From: Phylloscopus collybita
Taxonomy: Eukaryota > Chordata > Aves > Passeriformes > Phylloscopidae
Direction of reading: 5' to 3'
Assembly (NCBI GenBank): GCA_027886175.1
Contig: JAJNNQ010000002.1
Span: 6,816,001 to 6,880,000, forward strand
DNA length: 64,000 bases
Of the stretch, positions 13,655 to 26,385 are shown one piece after another (positions within the stretch are counted from its first letter, which is position 1; each line of letters begins with the position of its first letter). The notes below the pieces were generated by a model. It was not told the origin of the DNA. It worked only from the letters and a program-made list of their open reading frames with translations, and made no database searches. A program made the translations under genes and the position numbers.

Positions 13655-14500
13655 AAATAATTTAATGGCACAGATACCTAATTGGCTTTCTTCTACTTTT
13701 GGTCCATATTTTCAATTAAGTAAAAGTTACCAAAAATAATGAGGGAATAAGTACTGTCAAAAGTCTTCCAGGTAGACCTGCTCTCTGTTCATTGAAATAA
13801 TATTGAATAACATGATGCTTAGGAAATGCTCTTTAAGTCCATTTAAAACTTAGTGACAAGACACAGAATGAGAATCTTTTCATGGAAGCAAGGTTTACAC
13901 CCATCTGTATAATTCATGCATTATGTTTAATAACAGCCACAATTGCTGTATATGCTTTAGGGTAGAGCCAGGACACAGCATGAGCTGCAGGTAGGAAGTG
14001 CCCAGTGGGACCAACCCCAAAGACCTGCAGAGTGATCAGCCCCAGGCTGTTTAACTCCTCACACCGTCAGCTCTGGGACCCCTATGCTGCCTCCTCAGGT
14101 TATGCCACTTTCATTCTTAAGAAATAAGTGCTTATCTTTAAAACAAGTTGCTCATCCCACTAGTAGGGAGCAGTTTCTCTGCAGTGAGCAGGACAAGGAG
14201 ACATCTCGGAGTGGAGTTACAGTAGTGCGTGTCTGGAAATCTGGGATAGAGGCAAACTCCAGACAGGCCAGCAGCTGAGTTCAGCAGTAGGAACATCTGC
14301 AGTTGATCAGCTGTCCTGTCAGAAGCAAACATTATTGGGGTTAGAGGGTTTCTTGGAGCCTAAGAATATGGGTTTGATTCAAAAGTCAAAGAAGTTTGTA
14401 GAAACGCTCCTGCTTTGGGTTTTGAATCCATCCCAAAGAGCCCGAGGTTCAGCCAACTTAAGTTTTAAAATTTTTTATTCAGTTGGGTTTTTAATTTCCC

Positions 14501-14526
14501 TTTTTTTTTTTTTTTTTTTTTTTTTT
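14501..14526 (+). repeat. Poly-T tract (26 bases)
   Basis: Uninterrupted T homopolymer inside the putative RBM33 3' UTR. No retroposed gene copy adjoins it on either side. Confidence 0.85.
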
Positions 14527-14748
14527 GAGACAAATGTGTGGCTTTGGAATAAAGGCATGAAATGGCCTCATATCTATTTAAATGAAGGAGTGACGTGAGC
14601 AGTGCCTGTTTAACGAGTAGATGCATCCTCTTTAACAGCGGTTGCAGGAGATGATTGCTGTGCATAGACAGGGTATGGGTGGGTTGCTGGGGCTTAATTC
14701 AGCTGCTTACTGCAGTACCTGGGTACCTTCCTACATGTAAACATACCA

Positions 14749-14793
14749 TATGTATGTATGTCTATATTTGTTTTATTATACACATACATACAT
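14749..14793. repeat. Inverted (TATG)n/(CATA)n pair
   Basis: A TATGTATGTATGT run near 14750 is followed about 20 bases later by ACATACATACATA near 14781, so the two can pair as a stem of roughly a dozen bases. In an RBM33 transcript this would be an AU-rich hairpin. It may simply be a pair of opposite microsatellites. Confidence 0.55.
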
Positions 14794-17700
14794 ACTCACA
14801 CCCTGTGTTACCACCATCTCTCTCTAATATCGTAAAAAGCTCGGTAGCAAAAGCAGCAATTAGGTGAGTCATTTTTTAAAATGTTTGCGTTCTCTTATTT
14901 CTCAAATCCTGACTTAAAAGTGGATCTCTTGGCATTGATCAGTTTGGATGATACAGCTCCTTTAGATCCATTTGTTGTCTCCTCCCAAAAAAACCCCAAA
15001 GGCAGTAGAGCCAAAGCTAGACGGACGTGTTCTTGTTGTGTTCTCTTCCAGCACAGAGTTAAATCTGAGCATTTTAAGTTAACTTTCTTGGAAGATCTGT
15101 TGCAACCATTATCTTGTTCTTTCTTTGTAGTGAATTCACAGTACGATGCAAAATGGAAAAAAAAAAAGAGAAGGCATTTAATGTAGTATGTAAATATTGA
15201 CCTTTTAAAATTAAAATGCTACTCAAAAGTGCTTACAGTCAACCACATCTTAGCTATTTGTTAGTTTTTTGTGTTGTCTTACCTAAATTTAAATGGATAT
15301 GGTTCCATAAATGTTGATGTGTTTTTGTGTATATCTTCAAATTTTTATAAAGATGCTAGTAAGTCAATACATATATCCTGATCTGTGTATTATTTGTTCA
15401 GTTTTTATTAGCATAATTTTATAATTATTTTAATGGGCAACTCCAGTAGATGGTTATATGAAGTCAGCTTTTTTTTCCTTTTTCCCAAATTATTTCATTT
15501 CCATCTTGTACCACTGGAAAAATCACTTTATAACTACTCATATTTTGCCTTGACTAAAATATTGAATTACCCATATAATCTGTGGTATTTTAGTAGAATG
15601 TTCTACTTTTTTTCTTTTTTTATTTTTTTTTTTTAATTAAAAAACCTAAAACAACTCTGTCCTTTAACTTCTGAGGGGAACTACAGTGCACTGTCAGACC
15701 AAAGCACGGGGTCTTTTGAGGTTTGTTCAATTGTGCTGTTTGCAGGTATAAAATTAGGTCTGTGGTGTAATACTGTCCTCAAAAGTTGGGGCTGTTTTGG
15801 TTTCACAGGTAGGCCAGGTTGGTGGCACGTTGGTGCATCACAGTGTTATCAGTGCCAAACTTCATCAGTGCCACACCAGCTGTGTGGTGTGGTGCTGGGG
15901 ATGCTCAGGGTCCTTGCTCTGCAGGCAGGGGGACGAGGACAGGTCTGTAGCATTTCCATAGCCAGAGGGATGCTGTCCTCAGCCCACACATAATCCCCAG
16001 TGGGACTTCGGGAAGGAGGAGTGGATACAGGCATCCCCTCTGCCCGGTATCCTTGGATATTTAGTTTATCCCCCCAGTTTAAATCTGAAGATTCGCTTCA
16101 GGTTTCCAAATTTCTGTAAAGAAGTCCTTCTAGCCTTTAAAATGCCAAGCAGACTGAGCATTTTAATTCACTAATGTTAGGTTTCCAGTACAAGGATACA
16201 GCTGAGAGTAAAACTGAAGGTTATTTCAGAATAACTTTGGAGGTCCTCATAGTTGTTTTTGTTTGGTTGGTTTTTTTGGTGGTTTTTTTTTGGGGTTTTT
16301 TTTTTTCATGTCAGCTCCCGGGGATAAGAAAAAACCTTTCAGTTGGTGCTAAATTTTTTATCTTTTCTTAAACATAGTATCTTTTGTCTGTGTAGCTTGA
16401 AATGCAGTTTCCCTGGAAGCTGCTTGCAGGCACTTCCTGCCGTTTGCACTCAGTAACTGCGTGTCTGTATGTGTGTGTGGGTGTGTCACCCTCCTAGCTG
16501 GGGTGAGAGGTGGGGTGGGAGGTTCTGGGGGTTCTACTTTTGAGGGGGTTTTTGGCCTGGTTTTTGGGGTTTTTTTTGTTTGTTTTGGTTTTGTTGTTTT
16601 GGTTTTGTTTCTTTTTTTCTGCTTGGGCAATACCCTGGATTTGTCCTCTGGCATAGTATTGTGATGTTCCTGTCCTTTGTGTAGTACTGTGTCTGTGATA
16701 CGAGTCATGGTACTTGAAGGTAGAGATCTGGCTTCACCTGTTCACTGTCAAAAAAGGCATTTTTTGTTCAGAGAGACATTGACCTTTTTTTTAATGCATT
16801 TTTTGTGCTTTTGTTTTTGTTTCTTTTTTTAGCATCATGGTAGATGAGAAATTAAATGTAAAGGAAACAAATCCTGAACAGATTGTAGAAAGTTAGCCAC
16901 ATTTTAAAGGTCATTTAGGGTAACATAGAGCTTTTGTTTCAATGTTACCTTAAATCATGCCTTGTCCTCTAATTAATTCATAAACATAATACTTGAAAGT
17001 ATTTTATCTTAAATCAGTATCAAATCCTAAGGATTTTCTGTAAGGTTTTTTTGTAACCTGATTTTTAATCATGGAGATAACTTACTGTCCACATGAGCAC
17101 AGGGGCTTATGTACCAAACCAGATTCACATTGGATCCTTGCGTATACCAACTTCTGGTATAATATGGTTGGGAAGGATCATTTTGTTCTTGATAACGCTG
17201 CTTTTGGCAGGGTTGGGTTTTTTAATTTCAAACAAACAAACTTCCTTTTCTACTTCTCTGCTTATTTTGGTGGAGAGTGTGGTCCTTATTGCACTAAAGA
17301 AAGCCTTGAAGGGAAAGTTAATCTCACGGGGTCTTTTAGGTGCCTGTGTTGCTCTCTGCTTTCTTGGTTGAATGCACTGATTTTTCTAACTAACTGGAAA
17401 TGGGCTTTATAGGTACACTTTTTCAACAGGTTGCACTGCTTTTATTTTATGTAACAGCACTTGTGGTTTTTACCATCTAGTCTTTAAACAGTATTGCAGA
17501 TTACAAATGCTTTTGTAAAAGAACCTGTGTACAGTTAAATGGAGCTGTATTGCAATGTTGTGTGTAGTCCCTTGGAAGATCACAGTTTCAAACACTGCTG
17601 TATTGATGTTGTGTTTGTTCAGGATTTTCTTTGTGTGCATCTAATGGATTTTAACATGCATGGTATTTTTTTCCTAGTGTCTGTCAGGCTGAGTTTGGAA

Positions 17701-18923
17701 CCTTACAATTTTATTTCTATTTTGAGAGTAACAAAACCTTTTGTTTGCAGGTTTTCTTTTTCAGATGATGAAACTTCTTTCAGCAGTTTAACTTCTAATT
17801 AATAGACATTTTCACTTACAGATCCAGCAGAGACCAGATGCTAACACTTATTTATTCACAGCTCTTCTGTACCATTGCATATGATTTTATTTATAAAGGA
17901 TCACTTGGGTTGAGTCAACTTTCTTTTTTCCTGTGATACCCCTTGCCTCTCTGCTATGCTTTTTCACATTTCCATCTCATTTGCCCCCATTTTTCCATTT
18001 CTACAAGGATATTTGCATCCTTGTTATGTTCCTGCCCTTTTCACTCTCTGTTCACTCTGTTTTGGTTGGTTTTTTTCCTGTCTTAGTGCATTGCATTCAA
18101 TACTTTGCTCTGTTTTCTGTTCTTCCAGCTCTTTTGAGGGTACTCAAACTCTAGATGTCCTACCCTGAAATCCCACCATACAGTACTTTTCTTTGCAGAC
18201 CCTGGTGCCGGAAGCTGAGCTTGCTTTGATACAGGTGTCACCCCTTAGGCGGTGCTGCCCGTCCCAGAAGCATCACTTAACACTTTTGCTTTGCAGTTCT
18301 ACCCGTGCTGGGGAGTGTAGACATTTCCTTTACATGCTTGAGCATTTAGCCAGGCTAAACAGGATTAACAACTGTTTTATCCTTTTCACTTTTTCAGGAG
18401 CTCTGTTCTTGAATTCAGTGATAGTAATAGCACATTTTGTTATTGCCACCTAGAAAAACCAACACTGTCGACACGATCCTACCTCCTATTACTATTACTG
18501 AATGTGATCCTTCCTAACCTGTAAAGTCCTAAGCAGCGTATATATACACACATACATATCTATGTTTGGGTGTTCTGAGAATCATTTCAAATGTACTGCT
18601 CTAATCTGGATTGCAGAGTTTGTCTATTAGCAGTTCAGGATAAAAAATCAGCAGCCGCCTGTATCATACTGACTGCACTGGGAGTGCATCTGCCTCATGT
18701 TTTCTACAGCACCATCTGCACAGGGTGTGCACTGCTGATTGCTTGGGTGTAATACTGGACTATACCAAATCCTCCACGTGCATAAGAGATCTTTGTCCTA
18801 CCTATTTAAGTGAATGTAAAAATGGAAACACAAAGATGATCTCATGTACAAGTTTTTTTTTTACCTGTAATTCCATGTTTGAAATGTGAACATGTAAATA
18901 TATTTATTGTACTAAAATATGTC

Positions 18924-18929
18924 AATAAA
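18924..18929 (+). terminator. RBM33: Polyadenylation signal AATAAA (RBM33 distal end)
   Basis: AATAAA lies in GTCAATAAAAACTG and is followed 20-35 bases later by a TG-rich stretch (TGTGTTGTTGCTTGATG), the usual downstream element. A Pumilio-type site and AUUUA motifs lie just upstream. It is the best 3' end for RBM33 before the intergenic region. Confidence 0.65.
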
Positions 18930-18950
18930 AACTGATTTTTTACCATTTCC

Positions 18951-21900
18951 TGTGTTGTTGCTTGATGTACAACTTCAAACTTGTCAAAAAGGGCTTCACA
19001 CACTGGATTATTTTACCATTTTTTATTATGGTATCATCACTGAGCTTACTTTTGCATGAGCAGCATAGCACAGGGTTCTTACCCAGCTGTGCAAAGGTGC
19101 CCCAGATGGAAACAAAAGTGGCTGAGAGTAAAAGGAACTTGTGCTTGTGTGGCTGGTTCAAAGGGTCTGGTAGCTAAGAGGGGATCTCTTTTTAAAGAGA
19201 TAAAGTACATACAAGGTGGAATGCCTGTGAATGTTAAAGATTTTCTGATACTTTTTAGCCACTGAGAGATCTTTTGATCTCTACTTTCAAATATTGCCTA
19301 TCTTAATTCATGAGGAGCTCTTGGCAAGCTCAGTTTGGTCACTATCAGTTATTTCCTGAACACAATTATATCAGCACTGATGGAGGCTAATTCCACTGGC
19401 CTGTTGTAGATCGAGAAAAGAGATCAGAATCAGCTGTCTTGCATTTTGAAGGATTTTTTTAGTAGTTTGTTAACATTATTCCCAAAGTTCAGTGTAAAAA
19501 TCCTGTCATCACTAAAAGTGCCACCTGTGATCCAGTGTATACATTTCCAGGGAAGCATTGCTAGCTTGTCACATAATCACTGGGCTAGATCTCAAGAGAA
19601 TGTTGTTCTGTGGGGCAGAGTAATGTTACCCCAAGTTGTTTGTTCTGCTGGTAGCCTGATGGAGGACTCACAGCAACCAGCAACACAGTGACCTTAGGTG
19701 GCTCATCAGGGTTAAAAAATTGCCTCTGATTCAGTGATTTAAATAGGGAGCCATGTAAGAATAGCCAGTTTTGTGGTCAAAGTTCCAACTTAGTTTTCAA
19801 CCTGTCATTTTGTCATGTGTTAACGAGAGGAGCACACAGTAAATACCCAACTGCAGCATTGCCTCTTCCACATCTCATCCTCCAGAGAAGGCTCCAAACC
19901 AAAGTGAACCTCACCAAAATCCCTCAAAACCCAAACTTAATGAGCCCTATCTCCTCACCTCTTTGTACCACCTTTCCCTGCCCCTGTCAGTCTAGTCTTG
20001 GGGCAGGAATTTGTGTTTTAGTGAAGTTGGAGCACCACTGAGCATTGACTCAGTCCAGTCCTGCCCTAAACAGAATGGTTTGATCACTGCACAGCACAGG
20101 GTAAGCTTCAGGAGGGCAGGTGAGGATTGGGCATAAAAGTCTGTTGGTCTTCAGAAGTTAAAATGTCCCACTGATGAATTTTGTAATTTTGTAGGATTGC
20201 AGGGTTTGTGCAGGGATGTGCTTTGAGAGATGGAAAGCTGACAACCAGGGAGAGAGGGATGAAATCAATGTGGCTAAAAAAGTTACTGAGGGGATGGAAA
20301 GGGAGTGACCAAGGGAGTTGCAAACAAACCTTTAAAATCAAATCTTGGGGCACCTAGTGGTGTGCTTCAAAAATTGGTCTTGATTGACCTTTATTAATTT
20401 GTAATGATTTGGACAGGAAGAGTTGGAGTGTGCTCATCAAGCATGCTGGGAGATAAATGAGGGAGGGCTCAGATGAGGAGGAGGATCAGGGTATCTTAGA
20501 GGAATTGGATGAACTAGAAAATTAGAATAATAGAAGTGAGATTAAATTTAATCTTGTAAAGTGCAAGGCTGTGCACTCTGGTATTAATAAATAAGGATTT
20601 TTGCTATAAGAGTCACTGGGAAAAGAGGAAGAGTAGTGAATTAATTGCAGATATCTTATCTGTAGATGAGGTGATCTATGAAGAAAAAGACTACTCCCTT
20701 TTTAGGCTGGATGCATCAGGCACTTACAGAATTGAGTTATTAGCACCTGTATGTGTGGTGTGAAGATTTAGTGCTGAACTTCAAAAATTGCAACCCAATC
20801 AACCACGTCCCTACTGCCCTAAGTAGAAACACCCTGTGAATATTTATTTGGAAAGCTTTTTTGAATGGTTCATTTATCATAGATTTCCTCTGCTTTTGCT
20901 CTACACATTCAGCCTTTCAAAGACCAGGGCTTAAGCTACAGAAAACATCCTTAGTTGGGTTCAATGAGAATTGACTGGTCACACGGTGCCACTGCTCCTT
21001 GGTTTCAGATGTCAATTCCAGTAGCTGCTGAATATACATTAAATATTTTCACCCATCCGTGCTGTTCTGAAAAGATCCCAGGGGAATGTGTGCCTGCAAC
21101 TGGTGAAAAATTAAAGATGCTGACCAGGAAAATTGTTCTGTGGAGATGCTGTTGGCATTGGGGGTGCTGTGGGGAGAACTTGGGAGTTATGCATTTCTGT
21201 TTCTTCCGATTCTACTCCTGTATGCCACTGATTGTTACCTAATTAACAGTCTTTTCATTAATTTACTGATGAGAGGATTCTCCTTTTGTAAGAAGGATTT
21301 TAAGACAGCACAAGGATGGACTGAATAGCCCCACAGCCTTTTCCAGTCCTGTTTTCTAGGGTCTCAAACAAATTAGGCTCTGCCTTCTGTAACTGTGATG
21401 TTCCTGTACAGCAGCACAGAGTCCTTGCTCGCAGCAAAGCCAGTAAGAACAGAGGGAGGGGGATTTGGGAGACTTTTTCCTACCTTTACCTATGCAGTGA
21501 GTCAAGTGCCTTCCACAGCCTTTGTTAACGTGGATCCCACTGCAGGACTTGAGAGATGGGGAAATAGCTAAAAGCTTCAAAGAAAAAAAAAGTGGAAGGC
21601 AGCTCTTCCATTTGTTTTGGTAAGACTCAAAAGGTATTCAGGGTTTGGGATGCCTGGCTGCTCTTACATTCTTTGTCACTTTTTATAATTTGCTTGTTTA
21701 AAAAAAATATATATATATTGCTATCATTATTAACCTTATTATTGAAACTAGCACTTCTGCAAACAGTAGCTGGGTGCAGAATCTGAGTCATGGGGCCTGG
21801 ATAGAGTTTGAGAACCCTGGCATTGTAAATATGTCCTTTTCTATTTCTAGCCTAGACTTTTGTGTGGCAATACCAGTCCTGGAAGCCAAATCCCAATTAA

Positions 21901-22915
21901 CTGATGAGAAGATAATTTCTCTGTATAGTCTCCCTCCTAAACACTGCCACAAAAGGCTCTCTCTGCAAAGTGATACCCACAGTTCTACTGCTTCAAACCT
22001 TTCAGGCTGTTTAAAAGTGCTGGCTTATTGCAAAGGGCTTGTGTTTGTTAACTTGGGTCAGGAAAATTCAAGGATGGCATCAAAACAGGGGAGATGTGGT
22101 TGTTTCCAAGTCTTCCCTGTGCTGCTGTTAATCAGCCCTATCCAGAGGGAGGGTGCACACTGCTTTTAATGGGGGTGAGGGGCAGGGGGAATGTAATCAT
22201 CCCTCATCAGCGAGACCCTCAATCACTGCACTTGAAACAGCTGGGGGTACGTAACCTCATCTTCATTTGAGAACTTTAGTACCTTTTCTCTTAGCTGCCT
22301 CCATTTTATGCCTTTTTTTTCCCCTCATAAATTTTTATGATTTTTTTTTTTTTAAGAAGAATTTATGGGTGAAATGGCAGAGACCGTGTGAAATGTGGAA
22401 GAGCTAAAAGGCTATCAGGGTGGTAAATGAGGCTAAATGGTTCTCTGCCACCAGCTGTGTGGAGTTCAGTGATTGAGTCTAACTGACAAGAAATAATTAC
22501 CCCCTCTCAGGGAGGTGAAATGGGTCCTCACACTGTGAATGCTGCTGATGAAGGGGCTGTCCCAGACCGGGCAGGATCCTTTCTGACAGTCCTTGGCAGC
22601 TTGAACCCCTTGCCAGCATCCTGCACTGAGGTTTTCTTGCACAGGGAGATGTCCTTCAGTGACTCAGCACATCCCTCCTGCTCCCGGGGAGGTTCAAAAC
22701 CCTGACACAACATCATGCAGGGATGAGCCCAGAGCCAAGATATTCCCTGCATTATTGATTAAAACTGGCGAGTGCCTCTTAGCTTGCTTTATTTCAAAGC
22801 AAGAGCCCTCGTGTTTCTTATTGCAAAGATGTGCATTAGCATCTAAAAGCACCTGGCTTTTTTCTTCTTGTCCAATCAATTGCAAGGAACAAATATGTGT
22901 GCATTTGTTTGCGAG
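18951..22915. other. Intergenic DNA between RBM33 and SHH, first part
   Basis: I see no gene, RNA gene or recognisable transposon in this stretch. A weakly repetitive (AT)n patch lies near 21700-21718. The AT-rich block near 22330-22510, with few repeats and several TAAT cores, may be regulatory, but nothing in the sequence decides this. Confidence 0.6.
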
Positions 22916-23065
22916 AAGGAAAGGAAAGGAAAGGAAAGGAAAGGAAAGGAAAGGAAAGGAAAGGAAAGGAAAGGAAAGGAAAGGAAAGGAAAGGAAAGGA
23001 AAGGAAAGGAAAGGAAAGGAAAGGAAAGGAAAGGAAAGGAAAGGAAAGGAAAGGAAAGGAAAGGA
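22916..23065. repeat. (AAGGA)30 pentanucleotide microsatellite
   Basis: Thirty perfect copies of AAGGA, all purine on the + strand, cover 150 bases. The long reading frames across it on both strands are translation of the repeat and are not genes. Polypurine arrays like this can form triplex DNA, and the length is probably variable between individuals. Confidence 0.98.
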
Positions 23066-24189
23066 GTTGCAGTGCTCCAGTCCTAAACATTCATCCTCAC
23101 AGATCATGCTGGAGCCTTAAAAAAACCCCACAAATCAAACCCAAAGTATTTTGAATATGCAAGGAGCATGAAGTCAAACACAAAAGCATGATGGCAATGG
23201 CTTGAATGCCTCTGTATTTCCCTGGCTCTATTAGCTCTGTCACTGATTTGATGACAATGCAAACACTTTGGATATGCTGAAAATGATGTATCTGAAATCT
23301 AATTAATTATTACTGTGCACGAGCCCATCCAGGGTCATGCTGTGTACTGCCCAAGGGAAAAGAAAGCAGGTACCATCTCAGGGCAGCTCAGGAGGGTGGA
23401 GGAGGCTGTGTTGGCAGCTTGACAATGCCCTGTCCCCATCATTGCCACCCCTCACCTGGTTTCTGTAGAAGATGGTGGCTGTGCTCACCAGATGGCTGCC
23501 GTGAGCCACCATGGTGCAAACAGAGCTTGGTGGAGCCTCAGCAGGGAGGGAGCAGCTCAGTGAGGCTCTGCAACAGCCTCTGTTTCATTGCTCCTCTTTT
23601 CTGTGGCTGTTTCTGGTAGGCCTCTGCATTTTGAGATGAGAATTTTACCCGTGAAATGTCCAAGGTCCTGTGGGTTGTAACAGGCTGGTTTGTGCACGGT
23701 GTCACCACCTGGAGTTGGTGTTTGGCCTCCTCCTGCTAAGAGGTGCTGCCTTCTTGACTTCTTCCCCCTTGGTTTGGCCTCAGAAGGAGATGGGGTGGGC
23801 ACTCAAGGCAGTGTGTGAGAGATTGCTGAGCACCCAGAGGCAGCATCCTCTCAGCATCTCGTACCTGGCAGCTGCTGCATCCTCGCTCTCCCCCTCCTCT
23901 CATGGCACTTAAATGGAGCAGGTGATTTTCTGAACACAGATGTACTTGTCTTACCAAAATAGTATCAATAAATACCCCCCAAAGCCTAAACATACCCTAA
24001 AAGAAGCCAAAAATCCCACAGACAAACAACCAACCCATCAAATGAAAAGACCCAACCAGGAGAGGCCTCTCTCTTCCCACCCACCATCAGGTCCTCACGA
24101 GCTCCTGGTCACCACTGTGGCCCAGCAGCTCTCCCAGCTTTGTGTGTCTGCTAAAACATAACCACTGAGGACAGGGCTGTCCCCATGTG
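23066..24189. other. Intergenic DNA with a possible regulatory block
   Basis: No gene is visible. The part near 23150-23330 is non-repetitive and AT-rich and contains ATTAATTATTA and TTTGATGACAA motifs that could bind homeodomain and SOX/TCF-type factors. This is a weak, inspection-only suggestion. From about 23400 to 24130 the sequence is ordinary. Confidence 0.4.
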
Positions 24190-24500
24190 AGCCCACAGTG
24201 CTGTGCCTGATGATTGTGTAATTCCTTAAATGCCTTTCTGTAGTACTCAGCATAATCTTCTCCATAATTTTTCCAGGAACTGATGTTGAACTAAGGGTCT
24301 GTAGCTCCCTGGGTTTTCCCTCACACCAGTCTTTTTGTAGACTGGAATAACATTGGGTAGCTCCCATCAGCAGGGACCTCCCCAGACTTCCAGGACTTTT
24401 GGTAGGGGAGGGGTCCTGCCATAACATCTGCCAGCTCCTTCAGAACTCCAGGGTGAATCCTGTCCCATGGACTTGGGAGCATTCAGTTGCCACAGCTGGT
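24190..24500 (-). mobile_element. CR1 LINE fragment, reverse transcriptase region of ORF2
   Basis: Read on the - strand, two frames give pieces of the CR1 ORF2 reverse transcriptase: a KSMGQD-type block near 24470 and, further along, LTSxPGKIMEKIM followed by ERHLRN near 24250-24300. The frame changes between them and some residues are degraded, so it is an old, 5'- and 3'-truncated, inactive copy. The boundaries are approximate. Confidence 0.75.
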
Positions 24501-26012
24501 CCTTACCATGGAGGAGACAAACCAGACCCCAGATCTCCATCCACAGGGCTTGGCAGGAGGGTGAGGGGGGCCTCAGGTGAAGGTGATGCTCACCCCAAGG
24601 ATCAGGAGGAGACCTAAAGGAAGGTGAGGAGGCCTTACAGGCCATGGGGAGACATCAAAAACATCAAAGCAAATGAAAAAATGCTCTAGTCAAATCTCCT
24701 GGGTGGTGTTCAAAAGTGCAGAGTGGGGAACACGATGGTTGGGAGCCTTCTCCATGGAGGTGGGGTTTCTTTACAAGATGTTTGGGGTTGCTTCCTGAGT
24801 GGAGGTGTGAAGTTACCCCTGATAAGATTTATGAAAGCCAAGTGTCACAAAATCCTCAGGGTTTTTAAAGTTTTCTTATGTTGGTGAGTGAATCTTAAGG
24901 AGGATGTGCCAGTGTGGGAGACAGTGAATGGCTGTTGCCAGCTCTGAGATTTTTTTGGCCCTGGTTTCAAGAGCTCCTGCTGGGCATGAAGGTACAAGGG
25001 CTTTTCTTCTTTCTCAGCCTCATAAAATTCAGTAAGTCTGGTATATGTCCTTCAGCCACACCTTTGCCCATCCCCAGGCCAGCAATCCAGGATGCAATTC
25101 CCTGAGAAATTCTTCCCCCAGGACCTCCCACTGCCCTCCCTATCCCTCCACCTGACCTGTGCTGCCTCTTCTAGCACAGCTGCTGGGATGGGGGAGCCTT
25201 GTCCCACCTCAGAAGGGAACTCTCCACCCCAGGAGGGGCCTGTGCCCATCTCTAACCCCTTCTGTGGGTTAAGGATCCATCTGTCATGCTTACCTTCCCC
25301 TTCCTCCTCCTGTCTCTACAGTGAGGTCTGATGATGGAGGGGCATGGAGCTGCATGGAGCGATGGATGGGGTGGGCACAAGCTCTCCTGGGCCCAGGGAG
25401 GAGGGATGCTGAAGGAGGTACTGGTAGTGCTGGAGTTTTGCCTGCTCATGCCAAGCCCAGCAGTGCCAGGAGAGGTGCCTGGTGTGCTGGGAGGTGTGCA
25501 GTGGGTGGATGAGCTGCCCAGCTGGGCACTGCCAAGCTTCCCAGGGGAGCAGAGGGTAGGGATTCCTGTTTCCCACAGGAATCTGGTCCTTGTGCCATGA
25601 TTTGAAACACCTTAGGGAAACACAAAAAAAACCAAAACCCTTGTTGCAGTCTTAGATCAGAACTGTTTACACCAAATGTCCCAGAATATTCTCAGAGAAC
25701 CAGTTTTAACATGTGATTTTGGAAAGGGTGTGAAAAAAATCTTACATCAGACTGAGCCAGAGACTTAGCCAGACTGAAACCCATTTACAGGAACTAATTA
25801 CCAGTGTTTTGGGTAGGGTGGTTTTTTTTTTCTTCTTCTTCTTTCTTTTCCTCCTGGCATCCCCAACAGTCTTTAGACAGAGGCATAATGAACAGCCAAG
25901 GAAGCAGGCAGCCTGCAGTCTGGGCTTCTGGGAAGGGCACTCCCTGCAGGACACAACTCCTGCCACACTCCTGTTCCATGCCAGCCCTTCCTCCTGGTGG
26001 TAAATCAAAGTG
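24501..26012. other. Intergenic DNA between two CR1 fragments
   Basis: I see no gene here. ORFs of 60-90 residues overlap each other on both strands with no recognisable domain. A TTC/TTTC-rich patch lies near 25821-25850. Confidence 0.6.
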
Positions 26013-26385
26013 TCACAGAACCACAGAATGGCTTAGGTTGGAAAAGACCCCTCAGATGCTGAGTCCAGGTGTCAGCCCAGCACTGCCATGCCCACCACTA
26101 AACTGTGTCCCCAAGTGCCACATCTACATGTCTTATAAATGCCTCCAGGGGTGGGGACTCCACCACTGCCATGGGCAGCCTCTTCCAGTGCTTGACAACC
26201 TTCTCTGTGAACCTTTCCTAAAATCCAATACAAACCTTCCCTGGTGGAACTGGAGGCCACTTCCCCTTGTCCTACTGCTTGTTCCTTGGGAGGAGACCGA
26301 CTCCCCCATGGCTGTGACCTCCTTTCAGGTGGCTGTAGAGAGTGATAAGGTCTTTCCTGAGCTCCTGTCCTCCAGATTCAGGAGA
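26013..26385 (-). mobile_element. CR1 LINE, 3' end fragment
   Basis: The + strand starts with CACAGAACCACAGAATGG and then AGGTTGGAAAAGACC, which is the reverse complement of a CR1 3' end with its terminal ATTCTRTG-type octamers. The body continues with familiar CR1 phrases such as GGGACTCCACCAC and GGGCAGCCTCTTCCAGTG, and ends around a degraded GATAAGGTC...CTCC segment. The element is therefore on the - strand, with its 3' end at the left, and is 5'-truncated as most CR1 copies are. Confidence 0.9.

Larger units (their letters stand above)
12186..18950 (+). other. RBM33: RBM33 3' untranslated region (candidate, about 6.8 kb)
   Basis: The sequence from the RBM33 stop to the strong AATAAA at 18924 has no CR1 insertion that I recognise and no convincing ORF, which fits a long 3' UTR. 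Vertebrate RBM33 mRNAs are known to have multi-kilobase 3' UTRs. Earlier AATAAA hexamers (13345-13350 and 13543-13548) could give shorter isoforms. Pumilio-type sites TGTAAATA occur at 15189-15196 and 18893-18900. The far end is inferred, not shown by transcript data. Confidence 0.6.

Noticed and set aside
22659..23154. Lys/Arg/Gly-rich and Phe/Leu/Ser/Pro-rich ORFs up to 153 residues
   Set aside because: They are translations of the AAGGA microsatellite.
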